Below are positions 11,641-25,844 of a stretch of 64,000 nucleotides of DNA, in pieces. Position 1 is the first letter of the stretch, and the number at the start of each line of letters is the position of its first letter. Location of the stretch: contig JAQFVV010012423.1 in the NCBI GenBank assembly GCA_028023455.1, positions 6,366,269 through 6,430,268 of the forward strand, given 5' to 3'. The position numbers were made by a program, and so were the translations under genes. The stretch comes from Epiperipatus broadwayi (Eukaryota > Onychophora > Udeonychophora > Euonychophora > Peripatidae). The notes below the pieces were generated by a model, which worked only from the letters and a program-made list of their open reading frames with translations, was not told the DNA's origin and did not search any database.

Positions 11641-14289
11641 TTTGGTAATTACTTATTTATAGTGAATTGAAAACAGTAATATTGAACAATTATTTGTTTT
11701 TCTAATAAAATAAGTTTATAACTATATTATAAAATTATACTTATTTATAATAAATGGCAGTTTAGAAGGTCTTTTTGAGGCCCACAGTATTTTATAACAA
11801 ATTTTATCTGTTCTATTTTTAATTTTTATAAGGTTAGTTTCAAGATAATTCAGCCCTTTTCTGTTAATAAGAACAGTGACAGGTACATTTAAAAAAAAAA
11901 AAAAAAATTAATATGCCCACTCAGGAATCAATTGACAATTTATTTGTGATTTTAAGAGGCTTTACTTGGTCCTGTTTTTAAAATTAACATAATGAATGCT
12001 CTTTTTAAAATTATCTTTCATTTATCCCCCCCCCCCCATTCTTCTAATTTTTTTTTTTTAGTTATTAATATTTTCAAACATTCTTCAAAATACATTTTTA
12101 ACTCATTATTTTTCAGTTTCAATAATATCCATCTAATTTCATTTTCTCATTTCAAATAATTCTCATTCAATAACTATTATCCAAACAGAATTTCAAAAAT
12201 GGTCTTCAACTTTTTACAATAAATTTCTTATATATATATACACACAAACAAAATTAAAACAAAAATAAATTAATAAATATCTATAAATTAATAAGCCTAA
12301 TTACTGCACTGAATGTTTTTTTCTTTTTTATTAGCAAAGTTTAGTTCACAAAATAATTAAAATCTGAGAAATTCACAAATCCAAAAAAGCCCTGGAAATA
12401 GAAATTTCAGACTGATGGTGTTTTACCTGTATTTTTTTTATTACTGTATTACATTTTTTTTCTCTTTATTACTATAATTACAGATATGTATTTTATTTTT
12501 ATTGATACTTTATGCAACTGGAAACATATTAATACAAAAATGAAATACTGAAATAGAAATCTTGAGGCAATAGAAAATGTGCACTTCTAAAATTCCAGTT
12601 AATGAGCTTGTCAAACATTTATTTATGTACATTGTAATTATAAATAACAATGATGACTTAATTATTGTTCACAGTAACATATCAAGAATATGTACATTCT
12701 GTACTGTACTTAATAATTTTTTAAATCCATTATATAAACTACCATACATATATTTATGATTGACTCCGAAAGCAACATGAGATATGAAGTTTAAATAAAA
12801 ACTTATTCTTGTCATAAATTTATTTTTTTATTAGATTGTAAAATATATTTATACATTTGTCTTTGAAAACAAAAACTGTACAATATATTATAAATATAAA
12901 TAAAGCAATAAGTAAATACAGAAGTATAATTGTTAAAAATCATTATATTTTAAACTATCAAAACATATACTTAAAATCAACACTATAATATACAAGTTGA
13001 AAAATACTATATATTAACATGGATGTGTTTCCATCAATACAGAGTTTAAGACAAAGAAAATATTGTGGTTTTATTTTCCTTGGATTTCTGGTAATTTTTA
13101 AATTGAACATGAGTTCGGGTTTATCTCACTATAAAATTTGTATGTAAATGCTGATTATCTTTTGTGTTTATAATCATGACAAGCAAAAATAAATTGTACT
13201 CCCTCATTTTCTAGAGGTTGTAAAATCATCAGCCAAGAGAATAAATAATGGCCAAAGAGAAAAAATACTCTGAATCTCCTCTTTATTCATTTAGGCTGTT
13301 ATTTGATGATGAACTTTTATTTAGCTACCTATAATTACAGATCAATTTTAAGTTAAGTAATATTATATTATTGAAAAAAACCCACTATCCAATATTAAAT
13401 AAACATTTTTAGAGTTTGTGAGCTTAAGATGAGTAAAAGACAATAGATTTGAATAATGGATATGTTTTTACTGCAAAGGTTCAAATATCAGAAGCACAAA
13501 TGGAATGGAATTTATTATAAACAAAAGATAGTATTTTCAACTGAATAGATCTTTGCTTCTGATAAGCTGTTACTATGATTAAAAAAAGGATAGCTACTTA
13601 TATAATTGTATAGAATACTTTTCATTAAACCACACACTATATTTTAAAACTGTCATAAGAAATATTAAATTTTGAATTGCAAAATGATTGCTCAGATAAA
13701 TTTGTTTTGAATAGAAGACCTAAACTTGTAGAATTTACAAAAAAAAATGATTTATTATGAAATCATTATGCTAAATGAATGCATTTAAATATAATTCAAT
13801 TTAAATATTAGTCAGTTGAATATATGTGCATGCATGTACGTACAACAATCATTAACAGAAATTGAAAATAAGATTCATTATAAATAGACTTTGTGCGTAA
13901 GGAAAAAACCTCTAAATTCTCTATTGTAATATACCTTTTTACTTGTGGATATATAGACATTTACATGCCAGTTTTAAAAAAAATTGTCAAAATGTATTTT
14001 TATACAAAATGAATTATTGATTCTTTTACATAAACATCATAAGTCAAAGTGTAATGTATTTTTATACTTATAAGATAATGTGGATTTTGTGACATCACTT
14101 GTGAATCTAAGTACAAGTAATCTATCTATATGGCTACCAAGGCTGCTGAAAAGAAATATAAAAAGTTCTATAAAATTAAAATTTATATAATAGTCAAAAA
14201 GTTCTGAAAGAAAGTTCAATATTATTACATAGAATCCTAATAAAATTAGAATCAGCACTATTGAATAAAAAATATTTTCACAAAATATA
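11641..14289. other. AT-rich DNA, no gene recognised
   Basis: Contains a run of 12 C (12026-12037) and short AT-rich frames only. A block near 13085-13125 resembles an arm of the hairpin element at 6.9 kb. Nothing else is identifiable. Confidence 0.4.
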
Positions 14290-14600
14290 TAGATTTACCA
14301 CCATTTTCTCCATTTCTTCATCTGCTTCTATTAAAATATATATAATGGTTTTATTATTTGCTGTAGTTTTTATACTTTTCACTCATTTCATTTAAAATCT
14401 TTGATGTTTCAAAAGATGTTACTGTAATGTAAGGAATAATTATATTTTATTGTTTTTTAATCATTTATTTATAGCTTTTTTGTAGAATTTCTTATACATT
14501 ATAATATTCTTTTTTTTATCAATAATGATATCTTTTCTTCTTATTGCTGAAGTTACTTTCCTTCTAACACCACAATATTTTATATTTTTGAGAATTTTTT
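14290..14600 (-). pseudogene. Small RTE LINE remnant
   Basis: Minus-strand frames give VTSAIRRKDIIIDKKKNI followed by KKFYKKA. This parallels the linker FISAIRKEYGIITKKTDVI followed by DFYQELY in the RTE copy at 55.2 kb. The rest is too decayed to read. It is another old minus-strand RTE piece. Confidence 0.5.
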
Positions 14601-14639
14601 TTTACCTTTCATTATCAATTGAATGTTATATTCTTTTAG

Positions 14640-14640
14640 A

Positions 14641-14673
<33 letters not shown>
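14640..14673. repeat. (CA)n/(TA)n microsatellite
   Basis: About 11 CA units run directly into six TA units. Confidence 0.95.
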
Positions 14674-15764
14674 ATTAAAACTCAATCAATACTTAGACAA
14701 TCCCAATTTTGTATTTTTTGTTGGTAGTATTAATTCTCTTGTCTCTTTTCCACTTTTGTGGTGTATGTTTGTTTATGCTTGTAAATTTTGGCAATGATAA
14801 TGATATATAGAAAGTAAATAAAAAAACTATACAAAGATCACTTTAGAAAATTCTAATGATCAAAATATTATGCAGATAAATATGTTATACAGATAAATAT
14901 GTTTTTGAAAAGGAGATTTATGATTTGTAAATATGTATTTATTTATTTTTATGTGTCATGAACTGTTTATATCTATTTTAGATATCTAATATTTATTTGT
15001 TTGTTTTTTTAATGATTGTAAAATATTAAAACAGAAGTTTTTAAAAAATTGACAGATACATGTTTAACAATAGAATTTGAATAATTATTTCACATGAAGA
15101 TATCAAGTTGTAAATGCCATGACAACTAGATGATACGATAAAGGAAAAGGAGGTATAAAATCAGACTTTTAATTTTTATTAACAATTACTAATATATGTT
15201 TTGACTGAAATGGAAGTAATAACCAACTTTACTCTTGCTATTTTTTAAGAAACTTCTTCTTAATTAAATATCAAATAATAACTGGATAGAGGAAAGTTGC
15301 TAGCTAGTTGTTGATTCTTCTTTGCCCCTCTCCCTAAATTTCACCTAAAATAGAAGGGGTCATCAGCAGACATGAATTTGAAGAAAGAAGAGAAATTGTT
15401 TTAAATGACTGACTAACTCCTGCCCTGAACAGGGAAATAAAAATTGTGATGGAAGAATCATCTCAAATAATTCCATTATTTCTATTAGTTCACTTCAGCA
15501 TGACATACAGATAGAAAACTTAAAGAAAAGTCAACTTTAATTTAGTCTGAAAATTTGTGTGTTCATCAATACGATTATCTGCCACTTTAATAGAATTCAA
15601 GCAAGGATAAACATAAACACTTCAAATAACTGTTGATATATATATATATTAAAAAGATCAATTTATTATATTAATTTTATTTTATTTAAAAAAATTGAAA
15701 GGTATACACATTTGTTTTTTTTAATGTCATGACAGATCAAAACCCATATATAAGGTATTGTTGT

Positions 15765-15767
<3 letters not shown>
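14674..15767. other. AT-rich DNA, nothing recognised
   Basis: No reading frame with recognisable content and no clear repeat. The block at 15295-15440 is somewhat less AT-rich but gives no identifiable product. Confidence 0.35.

Positions 15768-15850
<83 letters not shown>
15768..15850. repeat. (TA)n microsatellite, interrupted
   Basis: Over 80 bases of TA with single-base interruptions near 15799 and 15829. A 91-codon frame across it encodes only alternating Y and I and is an artefact. Confidence 0.95.
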
Positions 15851-17331
15851 ACATACCTAGTATATATGAATAGTATGCAATAAAGGTAATATATGAATTT
15901 TTGTTAAAATTTGTGTTGTGAAGCCCGTTAAATATAAACATTTTGATGTGATTGTCATTATTGAAATTTACTTATTATTTTTTTGTTGGCAAATAATTTG
16001 TAGCCATTCACAAATCATGATATATGTTTAAAGTGCAGTTTTTTTACAATAATGTTATATCTGTGAGTATTTATATGAGTACACATAGGAATACCTTTAT
16101 TATAAAAGTTTAATATAGAAAGATACTTGTTAGAATTACTATAACTTAATGATAAAACTTCTTGCTAGATTATTAAAATGTTCACATGATACAGAGTAGT
16201 GTATCAATTCTTTTGCTATAATTGAGGACCACTTGTAATATAAATGGGATTAGTTTAAGAAGAATGCATTTGGACACCCCAAAAAAGAAATGGGTAGTTT
16301 AAAAACATATATATTTAGATAACTTAAAAAGAATCTTGGTCTTTTTATTAATCTGGATTGCAGAGTTAGATAATCCTGCCTTAAAGACAAATCTCTGATC
16401 TTGAATCATTTGACTTTATCTAATGTTACTATTATTACTGTTGTTATATTTTATGTGCTCTTAGGAAGTGAATGGTCTTCATTCAGACACAAATGTAACT
16501 TAATAAATATCTTATTAACAAATAATCACAAATATGAATGTCACAGAAATCAGGTGCAAAACCTATGAAATAAAAATGGATGTTATGCTTTATTTTGTTG
16601 TTATTGCCATTCTTGAAAAAAAAAAGAGAATATATAAATCATAAATAACATATACTACTTGTTTTATTTAAAGTGACTTTGTGATTTTTTTTTAAAAAAT
16701 TTATCACTTATTGCTACACATGAATCATGGTACAATACTTGATTTTGATAACTTAAATATTTTTACCCTGAGAATATTTAAATGCTAATGATCACTTGCA
16801 CAAACATTAATAAACAGTTATATAATATAACATTAATAATTTAGAAATATTAAATAAATTATTTAAATGTAGGTGTTTGTAAGTATAAATTAGATTCACT
16901 AAAATATTTCCTTTATTTCTACTTTATTTTTAGCAAGTAATCAAGACTCATTAGTTACTTTTAATGTTAGATCCAAAGAGGAGATAAGTAAAGTATTGAG
17001 AAAGATAATATAATTGGATTCCTCTTTTTTGTTTATGTTGTGAATTTAATTTATGTAGTTATAAGGTATCTTCTCAAAAGCTAGCCCAGTACCATATCAA
17101 TTACCAGTAGAGTCTGATGCTCTTGTTCTCTGTTTGCTTATTATTTAATTGAAAGGCCACTTTTCATGCAATATGATCCAGATACATAGAACTTAGAGGG
17201 CATTTGAATGAGAAAATTATTATACACAAATTATCATTTAAAGACTCAACTTACTCGTTTATTCTCATTCCTAGTTAATGTAATTAAATCTGTAAGGCAT
17301 AGCAGAACCATTCTCTCACCCATTGTAAAAT

Positions 17332-17333
<2 letters not shown>

Positions 17334-17371
<38 letters not shown>
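17334..17371. repeat. (TA)n microsatellite
   Basis: About 19 uninterrupted TA units, followed by TTGTGACC. The open frame crossing it is repeat-encoded and not a gene. Confidence 0.95.
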
Positions 17372-17374
<3 letters not shown>

Positions 17375-20300
17375 GACCTTCTGGTTTGGCACCAGAAATA
17401 GTCATTGTAGTAGTGTGGTAATATATCAGTAATCTCTGATATAATCCTCTTTTTAAAAAAAATGAAATAACGTGAAAATTTTAAAAAATTTTTATTTTGA
17501 CTTAAAACTGTAATTAAAAGTAAGTGTAGGTATAATTAAAAGATTTCTTAAATGTTTAATATCTTGTTTTGGGGTATAATCAGTGATAGAATAGGGGGTA
17601 GCTTGTTATATGTATAATCAGTACAGTCTGAGTTGATACTTACTTGTTTTATTTGCTCATAAAGCAGTATTCAGTTTTGTTAGAATGATTTTCTAGTCCA
17701 TTTGTTTTATACATTTTAAATTATAGAATAAACAGCAAAATATGTTTCACTCATCATCATTCACATTGTCATTTCAGTCATATCAGTGTAATACCTATAG
17801 CATATTACTACTGAATATTCATGCATTATCCAACTTCATTTTTCATTCATATGTTTCATTAAACTATTAAATATCCCACATCACATTCAAATATTTAATT
17901 ATATCAATAATAGTATTAAAACTAACTTAATTACATTTTAAATAAATCAATGAATTATGGACTGGTGGATATGACAAATACTGTAAAATATTTTATTTAT
18001 TAAAACAATTGTCATCAATTTTATTCTACTGCTTTAAAAATATTTAATTATTAGTTCAATATTTTTTCCCATTTATTTAAAAGACTAAATAATTTTTTTT
18101 CATCTCTATTTTTTTTTAACTGTCTCAAGTTTTTGCATAATTAAGTAAGTTTGCAAGGAGGAGGAGTGATTGACAATCTTTTTCTGATGATGTTAACACT
18201 GTCATAAACAATTGGAAGAGAACAACATGATGTAATGATTATTTTAAAAAAATCTATGAGTGAATTATTATTACTTTTAAGAGGGTATGAGTCAATTATT
18301 ATTACTTTTAAGAGGGTAATCAAACAAACTTTTAAGACAGCTATAACTAAGTTTATTTAGCAAAGTTTAATAGTGAAATTGTTTTTCCTCTTCCAGAGTT
18401 CAAGTTGAAAATTTAAATATATTATTTGTTTGTGAAATGTGTACTTAAAAACCACTAAAAGATACGTCAATTTTGCTCCAGCTGATCATTTAAATTTTCC
18501 CAACGTTATGCTAAAGTACATGTAAGTGTTATATTCTATTATTCAAGATAAATTATTATTATTTAAGAAATGGGAATGCTTGATAGGACTGTAAAATTGT
18601 TTTATTTAAATTTAAAATTAACAGGAAAGGATAAAAGAATGTTTGTTTATTTTATAACAATTAAATTTTTAAGTTTTAATCATACTATGAAGGGAATAAC
18701 TGTAACGTGCATCATTCATATGCGGGAAAGATGTGAACTGTCATTGAATGTTTTCAGAACTTTAATAAATAGATTTCATGCTAAATATAAAGAAAATTTA
18801 AAAATATACACAAGAATTATATAATTTTATTAATACATTTATTGGAATAGTAGATGTTTATTTCCACTTTTACTCATTGAAGGAGATAAAAATTATGTGT
18901 GCAAAAGAAATGAACAATTGATATTTATATGTGTCTTAAAAATAATACATGAAATAAATGTTAAAATGAATAAACTTATATGTTTCCACTTATTAAAGGC
19001 ATTTTAAAATTTCATGAAGGAATAGGAAATATTACCTTATACGTCTTAAAGTATGCATTGCCTAATTAATGTTTCCTAATACACAGCGTTAACAGGAATT
19101 TATAGCAAACCGCTAGAACATTGAACCTGTTTTTCTAAATTAAAAATAATATTGTTTCGTTTTCTCCTGCAGGAATGTGCTGTTTTGTGTTAATATTTGT
19201 CTTGTGCATTATAATTATCATTCTTATCCATTTGGAGACATGACAAGGAAAGTCATGTAAAACTATTTATCAACTTTTCATTTCGTTTGGAAGGAAAGAA
19301 AAAAGAAGAGAATTTTATTTTATTTAATAGTGTTTAGACAGTTAGTATTAGTTAAATATGTTTATTATATGTATTATTATATTTGTTCTTCAAGAATGTC
19401 TCAAATAGCATAGTGAAAGAATACATTATGCTGGTAATTATATATTATTATTATTTTAATATGAAGTTTGGTCATGGCGTGTGTTAATAACCCACATATA
19501 TAATAATAAATGAATGGAAGAATCCATTTATAGATTAATAGGGGTGAATAAGTATTTTAAAAAAAAGTGTTCATTATATTAAATCTTACTGTATATATTT
19601 TTTTTTATAAATTAGAAAAGTATTATTCTCAATAATTATTTCATCTATAACATACAATTTTATTATTTATTTAGGTTCAATTTAACTATGGATTCGTGCC
19701 AATATCAATGCATTATATTAAAAAAAATTATTTGTCTTGCTTTGTCATAGTAATTAGTATTTTATTTTCCAACTGTTCTTTGAACATTACCAAGTCCTAA
19801 ATATTGTCAGATATGAGATATTTATTCTTTATTAATTCTAGCAGTAATAATTAATATTTTAACAGTAATTCTTTGCTTACTGTGATTTTAAATGGTCTGT
19901 ATATCATATGCTTATACATGTGTGTGTGTCTATTATTATACTTATTTATAATTATATGTAATTGCAAGTAAAAATGATTTTAAATCAATCGGATTCGGAA
20001 GGAAAAGATGATCAATCATTTTGAAGAATTAGAAAGTTATTTAAGAGAGAATTATTATTTCTTTGTTATGCCTGAGTGAAAAGCATTTTTGTAGATATAT
20101 GCTATAAAGTTCACAATGATTTATAATATTTTATGGGATTGAGTCAGTGTATTGGTTAGTTGAATATTTAATATGGGTAGTTTGCCCAGTGCAGTATAGT
20201 GTAGTGTATGGAATTGAATATTCCTTTTCTTATCCATGTATTAGAGTATTTTGATAGGAGTGGATTGAATCCTCCTTTTATATTTGATATATTGAATTAA

Positions 20301-22381
20301 ATGTGTATGAAGCTAGAGATGTTATCTCCCTAATTTTCATTTGGTGATGAGTTATTCCACCAGTTATTTAGTCTTAAAGATAGACTTGGAAGTTATTGTT
20401 GTATTTACCTGATTTGAATTATAGAAATCTTTTATCCCATGTGTGTATTGGATGTTTTCCAGCTTATGCTATAGCCTAGTGTTTGATAGTTTATGGATAA
20501 AAAGAAGAATAAAAGGAAAGTATAGTGTCTTATAAAACAGCTGTATTGTAGTTAATAAATAAAGATTGATTGATCTTCGCTTTCATCCGTATTATGATTA
20601 TATTGAAATATCATAAGCAAACCGATTAGATTGATTAACATTATTTATTTATTTTCTTTGACACACAGCATAATACAGATTCATGCACAAATTGTTAATT
20701 TTGAGATATAAAAAAATTCATTATTAATGTATAACTTTACTTATCATATTTAAAAACATTTGTAGTAATCATTTAAGCTTCATCTCATTGATTTTTATCA
20801 TTTAATCATAATTTGCATAAATAATTAAGCAAAGATAGGACATAGTTAATGAATCCAAGGATTTACTTTATTTTGGCAAAGCAGAACCTAGTTATTCAAT
20901 AGAATACTTTACTTCAAAACTACAAAGAAAAATACATTTAATTAATAGAAGTATTTATTTTCTTTGGTAAGATAGTCCAATATTATTCCTAGTTTAAATC
21001 CCCTTATTTTAATTTTATTTAAGATACTTTTAAAGTAACAATGCAAAATCTTAATTTGTTCAGTGTAATTAGAATATTAATCTATGTTATTGTCATTGGT
21101 AAATGAATGTTATCCAGCAAAATGCTGAGTATAAGATAATTTAGTAATCAGTTACTAAAAGTGTAAGGTCATATTTATTTTTTTTATTTTTGTATAAGTC
21201 TATCAGAAATCACTGATAGCTAAAAAGCCATTTCTTTATAGCAAATGATATGGACTTATTTAGTTCATTTAATGTTTAAAATAAAAATGTTTTACCAATC
21301 TATCAAAATGTTCTGATGAATGAAATATAGTAGATGTAAAAAGTTAACGAATCATGTTGTATTATATCTTCTTGTATAATCTGTAATCAATGATATTAAA
21401 TCCCTTTGGAATTTGTGTTCATACCAATAAAAGAAAAGTAAATGTTGATTTAACTATTTTCTATTTGATTAATAAATATTTTGTTATCTAAATTTGTATT
21501 TAGAGTTTCTTCTTTAGCATTCATTCGTGTTTCACACTTCCACACATGCTTATACATTTATTTTATTTAATGTAACATAATTGTATTTTATTTAATTATA
21601 ATAAATCTCTAGATATGATGATATTGATTTCCTTGATTCAAACACTATATGAGATGCCAATTACCTACTGATCATTTTTAAAAGGGTTTTGTTATTTAAT
21701 TTTTGTTTAGATGATGAATTGAAATCAAAATGTGCCCGATTTCTTTCATTATCTAACTGCAAGTATCTAATTAGGGTATTGTTTGGTTTATAATATTATT
21801 TTCATAGTGTTAAATAATAATTTGAGGTATAGAAATGTTAGATCAAGCCATACCATAAGTTAATTCCCTGAGATCTTCAATATATAATTTAGATTAGATA
21901 ATAAATTCATTTAGCCAGATTAGAGTAGTGAGTAATTAAAATTTAGTAATGATAAGTTTAGTTTGAGTTTAGATCTAGTGAATTATACATTACAATTTCT
22001 AAAATATTTTTATTTTATTTTAGTTATTAGTTTAATTGTATAATATAGTAGAGGTTGTTCAATGCATATGGATGATGGGAGGAGGTGAAATATAGAGTAT
22101 TATTAGTTAATTTTAGCTGGTAGAATTTTACCAATTTAATTTTGTCTAGTATAGAACTTAATAGATGTTTATTCCTATTAGTAATAATATTTTCTCCCAC
22201 ATCTAATGTACATTTTACACCTCATACACCTCTGTATCCCTCAACTGAGTTAGTTTTAGGTGAAAGCTTTAATTAAGAGCCTCATGAATAGATTTAGGTA
22301 AAGTTAAATAAATATTTTATTCTATGATCCATAGAATTGGCACCCCGAGTAATTGTTAGTGTTGGTGATAGGTGTGAGGGG
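17372..22381. other. AT-rich DNA, no gene recognised
   Basis: Contains a 31-bp direct duplication (GAATTATTATTACTTTTAAG near 18262 and its copy near 18293). An 84-codon frame at 18570-18824 has no recognisable domain. At 22335-22380 there is a TTGGCACCCC block that resembles a primer binding site, then a purine-rich stretch just before the LTR-like repeat. No host gene is evident. Confidence 0.4.
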
Positions 22382-25300
22382 TTACAAACCGGTTGGGTTA
22401 CATGGTACACCCATAATAATATAGTGTGTGTGCGTATATATATGGAAAATAAAGGAAAAGTAGAAATAAACACAGAATAAATTTTTGTAAATATTTTTTT
22501 TATATTTTCTAAAACAAAATCATAATATGTAAAGGGTTAAATAATAACTCTGATTTAAAATAAAAATTGTTTTATAAATTAAACTTTTAAAAGGTCTGAT
22601 AAAAAACATTATTTGTAATTCTGATTTTGAAATTTAAATATAAGCTTGTTTTTTTTGATAATTTTGAAAAAAATGTCTATTTTTGAAATCTTTAATTAAT
22701 TTGTAAATTTTTATTGTCTAAATAAAAACATGTATATGTTTTAAAGGGATTAGAGAGCTAAAAATAAAAACTCTGTTTTTAATCAAAGTGTTGTTAACAC
22801 CTCAGGTGAGTTTTTAAAAGACTGATTAAAAAAATATCAGTTAGTCTGGTTAGTGATTTTTGAAGAGAACTGGTCAGCTGCAGAGTTGGTTACAATATTT
22901 TGTTGCAACTTAATGAAGTTTGCAGCAGTTGGTTTTAGCTGACCAGAGAGTTGGCAAAATAGCTACTATGATGTTATGTGGCTGAAGGCAGAACAGTAAA
23001 TTCAGAAACCACTACTGTTTTCCTGGTAGGAGTTTGAATTTCACATCAAGAAAATGACCCACTTCTTTGTGCTGTAATTCATAGCCTTAAACATGGAAAG
23101 GACAGCTGCTTGCCTGGAACAGTTCTACACAGACGGGAGGCCAACTATGGACCAACATTATACATGGATTATACTTTTGCCTGATAATGACAATCACTAA
23201 AACCAAACTCACCAAGAAAAAAAATATAGCTTGCTGAAAAGTTAATTACGCGTATGCTGCGTCAGATATATGCAGAAAATCATGGATAAACGTATATATA
23301 GCTGGTGAGTTGTTTTAAAATAAGTCATATAAAAATAGACATATATAGAACAATATTATTTTTAAGTCGGTTAAAAATCTATATATTTAAAAGAATATAA
23401 AGTAATTTTGCTGGAATTATAATTAAGAGTCAAGAATAATTCATTGACCATCTCGTTTTAAAGGCAAAATAGACGTTTTTGAACAATAATTCTCTGGACA
23501 TTATTTTGAAAAAATTATTTATAAAAAAAAGTAAAGAATCAATGATTCAATAATTTAATTTAAAAAACGTTGATAATTAATCAACAAATACCTGTCAAAA
23601 ATTGACTATACTTTTTTTTAAGAAAAAAAAAGAGAGAATTTATAAATTGAGACTAATTTTAAATTATATCTATATTTCGTTTATACACACACGTATATGT
23701 ATGAAATTTGTGCATATTTTCCAAAGAATTTAATAATGAAAATATAATATTATTGCTGTTAAGTTAAAATATGATGTAAACGTCAGCGTGTTCACACACA
23801 TATGTAAAATTACATTTTGAAAATGACGCTTGAATTTGTACTTTTTATGCTTATGGTGAGTATATAGTTAGACAGGACTGTTTGGATGCAGAGTATTCAT
23901 GATGCTCCGAAGTATATGCTCGGCACTGTCTAGACCTAGATATTGAGCTCCCAGGGTAGTCCAGTGGTGATATAGGCCTCATGAATAGGCTTTGGTCTTA
24001 TAAATAGACCACATTTATACCCCTAAGTCTCACAAAGATGAGCAGGGTTGGCGCAATGCCTTTTATTTTTTTTCTGGATACTACTCTTTGAGGATGATCT
24101 GTTTAGGTACTTAGAAGGGGAGTGCTTAAAAATGAGGTATTTTCTCGCGACGTCATGGAGCTTTGTGTACTGATAGCCCAGCTTGGCTCTCTGCTTATCA
24201 TGGCGTGGAAAGCTGCAGTTCACGTATTCATTTTTACTATCTCACTTTGCCTACTTAATCAGCATTAACTAATCAAGCAAAAAGACATTTCAAAATTTAT
24301 ATATTTTTTTGGATGCTATAAAAGGATATTATCTTTCATTTATTGAAAAGAGAAAAAGAGACATTTTTAAAGTAAAGCAAACAAGCAAATAACTTCATGT
24401 ATTAAAAGAAAGAAAAAAGTTGATAGAAACTAATCGATAAATAGTGGAACTTACTATAAAATAAGAAAAGCAATTTATACATTTTCAACAACAAGTAATT
24501 GTGAAAATAACTTTTATTGTCATAACAAGTGTGTAAATTTTATGAAATTATTAATTATAAAAATATTGTGTGACAAAATTAAATTTGTTAATAATCTGTG
24601 CAATTCTATATACGTGTTGTAGTAAACCTAGCATAAGTATTTGTATTACTTAAAACATAATTTAAAAGCTTAATCATGTATTATTTTATGTAAAAATTAA
24701 ATATGTTCAGAAATCACACGCATGTATGGATGCGTATATCTGTCAATTGTATTGCAGATACCAATGCTTATCAATTGTAACACATATGTAAAATTTAATC
24801 ATTTTTTTATATAATTATTTTATGTCAATTGTATTGTAAATAACAATGCGTGTCAGATAGACATTTATGTATAAATTTTTTGATCATTTTTCTAAATTAA
24901 ATGTTAATTCAAACATGTTTATTTTGTATCAAGCCACATGCCTGGGTGCTGAATGGGTTTTAAATAAACCTAATTTATTAATCATGTAACTCAATGTATA
25001 CCATTCAAAATCAGAACCCTTATAAGACCTTAATCATTTATTTTTTTATTGTTATTAATAAACTTATTTCATTGTTAAAAATGGTTTCCATCATCTCTTG
25101 TTCACATACAGTAATAGAGCTTTATGTTCTCTGAGCTAGATTTCGGACACGGATAAATGGAGATGTGTTTAGTGCTTTGGGCATCCAGAGATGATCATCA
25201 TCATCCTGGTTGGTGCATAAGATTATACTCTTTAAAGCCCATACACTATATTTTATTCTAATTTAATCTTGTTAAAAATTTAAGTTTATAGTTGGCCAGT

Positions 25301-25785
25301 ACAAGTGGCCAGAGCATTGATGATGATCAGCATGTTTTAATGTCCCAGCATTATTGATTTGATTTCTGATTATTGTGTATTTTAATGGATGGGCACTAAG
25401 CTGGTGCATCAAAGTTCTGTTTATATAATTGCCCAAGCTGGCAGAGGCTCAATAGTTAGCCTGGTCTACAGAAGACCCATTTCCAATCCAGCCACAAGAT
25501 GGACTGTTGATATGTTGTACTGATTTGTTTATTCCCATCAGTGATGATGATGGATGTTTTTTTCTCTAAAGTATTTACTTATACTGATATTTACTTTATA
25601 ATGCTGGTTGATAAATAATTATGCTTATAGTTGCTCTTCTGAGTTAGCTTTTGATCTCCCAATGTTCTCAGAGATTCTATAATCTCATTCAATTATTAAA
25701 TAAATATCACACTTATATATACTTTATAATTAATTTGATATTTCATTTTCATTTATTTCCATTTCCTATCACCCCATCCCGTTAC
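22382..25785 (+). repeat. Long dispersed repeat, probable solo LTR (copy 1)
   Basis: An inverted partner lies at 48350-50731. Blocks that match it in order include the start (AACCGGTTGGGTTACATGG against AACCAATTGGATTACATAG), the CA/TA-rich start region, the 22.8-23.2 kb block and the 25.1-25.7 kb block. The repeat begins with an imperfect palindrome of the TGTAACC...GGTTACA type and ends CCCGTTACA. TGTAAC and GTTACA are typical ends of gypsy-type LTRs. No ORF or second LTR adjoins it, so a solo LTR is the simplest reading. This copy is about 1 kb longer than its partner, with the extra sequence around 23.6-24.9 kb. The family could instead be another kind of repeat. Confidence 0.6.
23953..24024 (+). 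other. tRNA-like sequence inside the LTR-like repeat
   Basis: The ends AGGGTA and TACCCCT can pair as an acceptor stem. The A-box-like block is TAGTCCAGTGG. An anticodon-like stem GCCT...AGGC follows, then a T-arm-like TGGTC...GACCA with a degenerate loop. It lies in the part missing from the inverted copy at 48-50.7 kb, so it may belong to a SINE that landed in this copy. The B box is too degenerate for certainty. Confidence 0.35.
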
Positions 25786-25844
25786 AATATATATATATAA
25801 TAAATAAAATGTCCGTTAATTAAAAATAAAATTGTAATTATAAT

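Noticed and set aside
15666-15941. 91-codon minus-strand frame
   Set aside because: Its middle is only alternating Y and I from the TA microsatellite; the flanks have no domain.
18184-18190. CTGATGA as hammerhead core (also at 21313, 38510 and 49813)
   Set aside because: No stem II followed by GAA at a suitable distance in any of them.
18570-18824. 84-codon plus-strand frame
   Set aside because: No recognisable motif, no splice context; chance frame is as likely.
22335-22381. Primer binding site and polypurine tract of an LTR element
   Set aside because: Only about 40 bases separate the two and the upstream sequence does not match the LTR-like repeat.
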